40,669 nucleotides of DNA, taken from assembly GCA_031275735.1 (NCBI GenBank), contig JAISOJ010000094.1, positions 1 to 40,669 on the forward strand, written 5' to 3'. The stretch comes from Dysgonamonadaceae bacterium. GTDB lineage: Bacteria > Bacteroidota > Bacteroidia > Bacteroidales > Azobacteroidaceae. Made by a program: the position numbers and the translations under genes. Of the stretch, positions 36,166-40,669 are shown piece by piece. The stretch's first letter is position 1, and the number at the start of each line of letters is the position of its first letter. The notes below the pieces were generated by a model that saw only the letters and a program-made list of their open reading frames with translations, did no database searches and was not told where the DNA came from.

Positions 36166-36259
36166 CTTAGTGTTATGTTAACCCTGCCATTGCCGGCCTG
36201 ACCCGTCGTCATTGCGGCCTCCGAGCCGCAATGACAAAAGAAAGTTAACTTAACACTAG
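36166..36259. repeat. Nested inverted repeat overlapping the T9SS cargo stop codon
   Basis: Outer arms TTAGTGTTATGTTAAC (36167-36182) and GTTAACTTAACACTAG (36244-36259) pair with one mismatch and one G-T pair. Inside, GTCATTGCGGC (36208-36218) and GCCGCAATGAC (36225-36235) form a perfect 11-bp stem. The inner CATTGCGG/CCGCAATG words look like REP-type palindromes. The outer right arm contains the TAG stop of the cargo gene (36256-36258 on the minus strand). Confidence 0.75.
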
Positions 36260-39200
36260 TTCCCAATTCCCAGCTTCTTCACTCCCGTTCCTGCTGAATT
36301 GCTTACCCGAACGATATAGATGCCCGGCGACGGCGCATGGAACTCGTAAAACGGTTCCGCAACTTTTTGGGAAACGATGACCTTTCCCCGAATGTCCGTG
36401 ATCTGGATACTTCCCAATGCGCCGCCGTTCGAGGCGATACGCACCCTTCCTTCCGCCAGGCGACGGATCGTAATATCCGGTCCGGACGCTATTTCCCGAA
36501 TGTCAACCGCGCCGGAGAACGTCAGGAAAAAACGGTTTTCCAGGTACAGTTCACCGCCGTACTTTTCGAAGACGTATTCGTCCGTTTCGGAGAGGTTGAC
36601 GACCGTACCGCTCAGCCGGTCGTGAAGGAAAACGGACGTTCCGGCATCGAAACTCTCCATTCCGGCAAACTTCAGGCGGATTTCGCCCGGACGGGCAGTC
36701 CGTATGCCGACCGGCACTTCCAGGCTAAAATCGCCGATGGTGTTGATGTCCAGCGCGTAACCGTCCGCCGAGCGGGTGTAGACCATCACCGAAACCGAAT
36801 CGCTGCCCGGAAACAGCTTGTGGCTGTCTTCCGAAGAAATATAATCGTGCGAGCCGTTTTCGCGGAGAAGCAGCAGCGCCTGGCTGGCATGTCCGGCGCG
36901 GAGGGCGTTTATCTTCAGCGTGCGGAAGGGGGCGCCGGCGGAGGCGCTGCGAAGCGGGGCGCCCGGACTGACTTCCGTGTCCCCTGCATTGGCCCGCAGG
37001 GTCAGGGTGCCGCTGACCAGCGGAGTGACGACAAAGGCCTGCATGGGTGCGATGTACGAGGTCAGAGCCGGACTGCCGTCGCTGTAGGGTTCAACGCTGA
37101 CGTAGCCGCTCCCGCTTTTCATGCGCGTAACGAACTCCCTCACCTTGCCCTCCGCGCCCGTGGGCGATTCCCTTGTTCCCGTAGGGGTCACGCCGTAGGC
37201 CAGCTTGTACTCGTCCTTGATCTTTCCCGCGTTGAGCGCGGCGAAGGCTTCGAAATCCAGGTGCGCCATGAACGGGTTGCCTGTCAGGATCATGGTGTCC
37301 TTCGCCACATTGTCCACCGTCCAGCTGACGATGCCTTCGGAATCGATGGAACCCTCGTAAACGAAACGGTTCTTCCTTTCCCTGTTCAGGTCGGGCGTGC
37401 GTTCGCCCAACTGCACCCCGTAGTCGGTATAGTAGTAATAGAACGGATCGGATTTGGGAAACCGGAACGTGACCGGATCGTGACAGTCGTACCACGTATC
37501 CCTTTTGTCCACCCAGACGGCGACGCCGCTGCCGGCGACAAGCGGATAGTCCGCATTGTTGAAACTGCCCGTCCACAGGGCATCGCTCGTTCGCGTTCCG
37601 GTCTGAGGATTGGCCACTTCCAGAAGCATCGGCTCGACGAAGTAGCCGTCATGGTAGGAGTTGGGCGTGCTGACATAGAAGTCGCCCGGATAGAAGTCAT
37701 GCAGGGGCGGCGAAAACAGGTACCATTGGTTGCTGTTGAGCGTTAAATCGACAAAGGCTTCCCGATACTGCAGGGAATCGGTTCGCTTTACCTCCCCGCC
37801 GAAACCGAAATGGATGCGGTTGCTCAAATAGTCCGCATAAACGGTCGGAGGACTGGCCTGCGAAGTCAGCTCGGGATAACGGGTTTTCCCGCCGGGGATT
37901 TCCACATTCGTGCAGGCGCCGGGGATTTGGTAGGCGGCACATTCCGTACAGGGGGGTTGGGAGCCGCCGCCCGGATTGTTCCAGTTGGCCGGATCGTTCC
38001 AGTCGCCGCTGCCGGCGCCCGTCCAGACCAGGGAATCGGGCACAAGAAATACATTCACGTCATAAATTTCGTTGTTCAGCCAGGTTGTTCCATCATGAAC
38101 CTTGACATAAAAGCGCTCCATTCCCTGATTCGCTTTTTTAGTAAACGGATAAGCATCTCCCTGATAAAAACTGTTTGCCGAAGGATTCTGGTTCGGGTTT
38201 TCATTATACCAGTAATAGATATAGGGAGAGTTTTGGGGATAGAAATAAAGCGTACCTGTTCCGTCGGCGCAGAAGGCGTAGTTGGGCGCGCCGAACAGTT
38301 CCTGGCTGTAGTTGCCCGAATAGGTACATTCCGGTACAGGGTATTGCCCGTCTTCCTCGTTGATGCGGACTTGCAGCGTATTGGTTGCAATGAGGGTTGC
38401 CGGAAAACTGGTAATCTGATAAGAGACCGGCACGGATGTTCCTGTTTCGGCATCGACCGTTGGCGTATAAGTGGCCAGTTTGCGGAAGATGCCGTTTTCA
38501 AAAACATAGAAGCTGATTGTGATTGGGCCGCTGTAGTCGGCGTCGCCGGTATTCAGGATTTCGAAATCCACATCGACGATTGCCCCGGACTGATTAATCT
38601 GTATCGTATTCGGAGCAAATTCGAAGTTGGGGCCGTAGGCCAGCATTTTGCCTTCACCGTTCAGAAGGGTGGCCTGCTGGAGGAAATTGTTGAACGGCTG
38701 GTGGCGGTTGCCATCTTTGTCCACAAAGAACGTGGCGGGATTCAACGGATTTTTAGGAATGGTCAGGTCGTCGTTGACATACAGCGGATTGTAGGCATAC
38801 TGGTTCCATACCGGGCGGGCTGGCGCCCAGGGAGCGTCAGGATCGTTAGACGAATAAATGCGAAGATATCCATTGTATGGTTTTCCGCTATCCAGACCTG
38901 TCGTAATAATTTCGGCGGCTCCATCATTATTAATATCTACAACAACCGGATATTCATCTATTGTGGTAGAGTAAACGGGGAAAGTAGTCAAATTATATAC
39001 AAGCAGCGTGTCCTGCCCTGTAATATGGCTTTTTCCACTACCATTGATAATGCGCAAATCAGTTTCATCCCGATAGATTAATTCCGAAATTCCATCCTGA
39101 TTAAAATCAAATAAAGACATGGTTGTCGATGCAGATGTATCCGTTGTTCCCTGAGACCACATCAGGAATAATTGCTGATTTGCAGCCGTATAAGAATATG

Positions 39201-40608
39201 CCTGCATGATACTGTTGCCTGTAAATATGACATCCGGTTTGAAATCGCCATTTATATCACCAATAAAGGGGGTAGATGGTCCAAAACCGCCTGACATTGT
39301 TGGGATTGAAGTTATGATTTGCGACATTAATGTTCCTGTACGCGGATTATATACAGCTGCTCTTCCTGCGGTAAATGAATTATCAACCCTCCATGTGGTT
39401 ATCACATCCAATTGACCGTCCATGTCCATATCGGCAATGGCAATACTTCCATTTCCTGCGCCTGTTGCCGCTGTTATCCGGGTATATGTATTGGATATAT
39501 GCGTCGCATCCGGATCGGCAATATTTACTTTGTACACACAATTTCCAGCAACAATTTCCAGTTTTCCATCATTGTCGATGTCTGCCACAGACCATGATGC
39601 ACTATTGTATCCATTACCATGTCCGATATTTCCGAAATTATATCCGGAAGCGCCAAGAAACCCGCCATCAACCAGCAACGTACCATCTTTGGCATTCCAT
39701 ATTTTATCATATACAGCTACCTGAACATTTCCGTTACCCATAAAGTCTGCAACAATCGGAGGACAGGAATGCCAAGTGTTATTATTACTGTATTCTCTTC
39801 TCCATGCTTCTTGCCATGATGTTCCATTGAATTCATATTTAATCAATTGGCGTGCATCTGCGCCTGAAGTTGCTGTATTGAATGTAGTCAGGAATATGGA
39901 TGAATAGCCGTTTCCATCCACATTGGCAATAACGAGTGAGTTGATAAATGTATTTGTTACCGGTGACAAAACTGTATACTTCAGGAATAGAGGATCAGCA
40001 GGAAGTCTTGATTCATCATAACTAAAGATATAAAGATTGGGAAAAGAAGCATTCGTACCACTTCCGAATGGCATTACAACAATTTCAATATTTCCGTCAT
40101 TGTCCAAATCGCCGGTTAAGGGTATTGAGCCTATGGAAACAAGAGGCGAGGTGATCTTCGCCAGTTCTTTTATAGTCCATGTAACAGGTCTCGGGTCTAC
40201 TGAGCAGGCGTCGTCTATGATTACTTCCGGCCTGTCGCCGACATTGACAAGAATAATCGCCTCGGAACTGCTTCCGCTACAGGTAATCTGATAGCGGAGA
40301 CTGTCCTGGCCTATAAAACTCGCAGCGGGGGTATAAACGATTTGTTTATTACTGTTAACCTGAGCGCTGTTTCCGGGCAAAGATGGAACAGAAATACCCA
40401 CAACAATTGAGCTTGCATTGCAGTTACCCAACTCGCTTTTGCTTACTACGTCAATGCTAACCGGCTGTCCCTGAGCCGTGAAGACGTTCAGCGGATGCGC
40501 CCGCAGGGGCGGCTGCGCCTGAAGACTGATACTTGCAGCTAAAAAAACAAGAAACAAAATTCCGCGCAGGATCTTTAACGAAGGAACAATTAGTCGTGTT
40601 TTCATCAT
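36256..40608 (-). CDS. Large FG-GAP/VCBS-repeat cell-surface protein with T9SS sorting domain
   Basis: A 1450-residue protein. The signal peptide (about 1-32) ends SLQAQ; a second ATG is one codon later. An Ig/cadherin-like domain (about 35-125, VYTPAASFIGQDSLRYQI) is followed by FG-GAP/VCBS repeats to about 585 with calcium-type loops GDLDNDGN, ADIDNDGK, ADMDMDGQ, GDINGDFK and VDINNDGA. Next comes a CARDB-like module (about 665-760, VDVDFEILNTGDADYSGP), a WTGAGSGDWNDPANW segment (about 860) with four Cys nearby, a long beta-rich region, and the C-terminal T9SS type A domain (about 1375-1450: ITDIRGKVIVSQKV, PGIYIVRVSN, KKLGIGN). It should be secreted and anchored to the outer surface, perhaps as an adhesin or binding protein. 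Base composition changes sharply near 38850. Confidence 0.88.
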   Translation of the reverse strand: MMKTRLIVPSLKILRGILFLVFLAASISLQAQPPLRAHPLNVFTAQGQPVSIDVVSKSELGNCNASSIVVGISVPSLPGNSAQVNSNKQIVYTPAASFIGQDSLRYQITCSGSSSEAIILVNVGDRPEVIIDDACSVDPRPVTWTIKELAKITSPLVSIGSIPLTGDLDNDGNIEIVVMPFGSGTNASFPNLYIFSYDESRLPADPLFLKYTVLSPVTNTFINSLVIANVDGNGYSSIFLTTFNTATSGADARQLIKYEFNGTSWQEAWRREYSNNNTWHSCPPIVADFMGNGNVQVAVYDKIWNAKDGTLLVDGGFLGASGYNFGNIGHGNGYNSASWSVADIDNDGKLEIVAGNCVYKVNIADPDATHISNTYTRITAATGAGNGSIAIADMDMDGQLDVITTWRVDNSFTAGRAAVYNPRTGTLMSQIITSIPTMSGGFGPSTPFIGDINGDFKPDVIFTGNSIMQAYSYTAANQQLFLMWSQGTTDTSASTTMSLFDFNQDGISELIYRDETDLRIINGSGKSHITGQDTLLVYNLTTFPVYSTTIDEYPVVVDINNDGAAEIITTGLDSGKPYNGYLRIYSSNDPDAPWAPARPVWNQYAYNPLYVNDDLTIPKNPLNPATFFVDKDGNRHQPFNNFLQQATLLNGEGKMLAYGPNFEFAPNTIQINQSGAIVDVDFEILNTGDADYSGPITISFYVFENGIFRKLATYTPTVDAETGTSVPVSYQITSFPATLIATNTLQVRINEEDGQYPVPECTYSGNYSQELFGAPNYAFCADGTGTLYFYPQNSPYIYYWYNENPNQNPSANSFYQGDAYPFTKKANQGMERFYVKVHDGTTWLNNEIYDVNVFLVPDSLVWTGAGSGDWNDPANWNNPGGGSQPPCTECAAYQIPGACTNVEIPGGKTRYPELTSQASPPTVYADYLSNRIHFGFGGEVKRTDSLQYREAFVDLTLNSNQWYLFSPPLHDFYPGDFYVSTPNSYHDGYFVEPMLLEVANPQTGTRTSDALWTGSFNNADYPLVAGSGVAVWVDKRDTWYDCHDPVTFRFPKSDPFYYYYTDYGVQLGERTPDLNRERKNRFVYEGSIDSEGIVSWTVDNVAKDTMILTGNPFMAHLDFEAFAALNAGKIKDEYKLAYGVTPTGTRESPTGAEGKVREFVTRMKSGSGYVSVEPYSDGSPALTSYIAPMQAFVVTPLVSGTLTLRANAGDTEVSPGAPLRSASAGAPFRTLKINALRAGHASQALLLLRENGSHDYISSEDSHKLFPGSDSVSVMVYTRSADGYALDINTIGDFSLEVPVGIRTARPGEIRLKFAGMESFDAGTSVFLHDRLSGTVVNLSETDEYVFEKYGGELYLENRFFLTFSGAVDIREIASGPDITIRRLAEGRVRIASNGGALGSIQITDIRGKVIVSQKVAEPFYEFHAPSPGIYIVRVSNSAGTGVKKLGIGN

Positions 40609-40643
40609 TTTTGTGTTATGTGAAGTTTAAAAAATGAAAGGGA

Positions 40644-40667
40644 ACCATCTTGAAAAAATAAGATGGT
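40644..40667 (-). terminator. Hairpin upstream of the T9SS cargo gene, at the window edge
   Basis: ACCATCTT (40644-40651) and AAGATGGT (40660-40667) form an 8-bp stem. Read on the minus strand it is followed by a T-rich stretch (TTTCATTTTTT), which suits a terminator of a minus-strand gene lying to the right of the window. No promoter for the cargo gene was seen in the remaining bases. Confidence 0.4.
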
Positions 40668-40669
40668 CC

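Noticed and set aside
36337-37746. 469-codon open frame on the plus strand, antisense to the T9SS cargo gene
   Set aside because: It lies entirely within the GC-rich half of a well-supported gene on the other strand, shows no domain or signal, and is Arg/Val-rich as expected of a shadow frame.
37810-39081. 423-codon plus-strand open frame antisense to the same cargo gene
   Set aside because: Also a shadow; it spans the composition break and no recognisable protein features are present.

Overview
The window is a chromosomal segment of a Bacteroidota bacterium, most likely order Bacteroidales. The reasons are the promoter style (TTTG, about 20 nt, then TAnnTTTG), the lack of clear Shine-Dalgarno sequences, type IX secretion (T9SS) hallmarks (a PorG-like gene and a cargo protein with a C-terminal sorting domain), and families typical of the order (DUF6242, DUF5686, PF14905-type barrels, PG_1098-like methyltransferase). 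I cannot name the genus.

Layout. 1-3.1 kb: an edge-truncated exported protein and prmC on the minus strand, then divergent ribD, whose reductase domain looks internally shortened. 3.2-12 kb, plus strand: a DUF6242 lipoprotein, then an envelope-biogenesis cluster porG - uppS - bamA - two Skp/OmpH chaperones (terminator) - murI - PG_1098-like methyltransferase. 12.3-18.3 kb: a strong promoter, a 39-residue secreted-peptide ORF overlapping the start of an AddA/RecB-like helicase-nuclease with a ten-C tract in its interdomain linker, then a TonB-receptor-like barrel. 18.3-22.3 kb is accessory: a frameshifted remnant of an exported or polymorphic protein, a DUF5686 outer-membrane protein on the minus strand, a very short lipoprotein and a Lys/Cys-rich exported protein.

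22.4-35.7 kb is the core gene-expression block: tRNA-Thr(TGT), Tyr(GTA), Gly(TCC), Thr(GGT), tuf, tRNA-Trp(CCA), secE, nusG, rplK, rplA, rplJ, rplL, rpoB, rpoC. Up to rpoC this is almost the order of the E. coli thrU-tyrU-glyT-thrT-tufB / secE-nusG / rplKAJL-rpoBC region. Several of its intergenic gaps hold AT-rich inverted repeats built from short degenerate words (ACTAAAA- or GTTTACTCG-type).

35.8-40.6 kb, minus strand: a 1450-residue FG-GAP/VCBS-repeat T9SS cargo protein with a base-composition break inside the gene. A nested inverted repeat overlaps its stop codon, and after that comes a small protein with signal peptide, low-complexity linker, short hydrophobic segment and Arg-rich tail. 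That pair, the intergenic repeat families and the remnant near 18.5 kb are the parts most worth a second look. No CRISPR array, complete insertion sequence, integrase or rRNA gene was seen.
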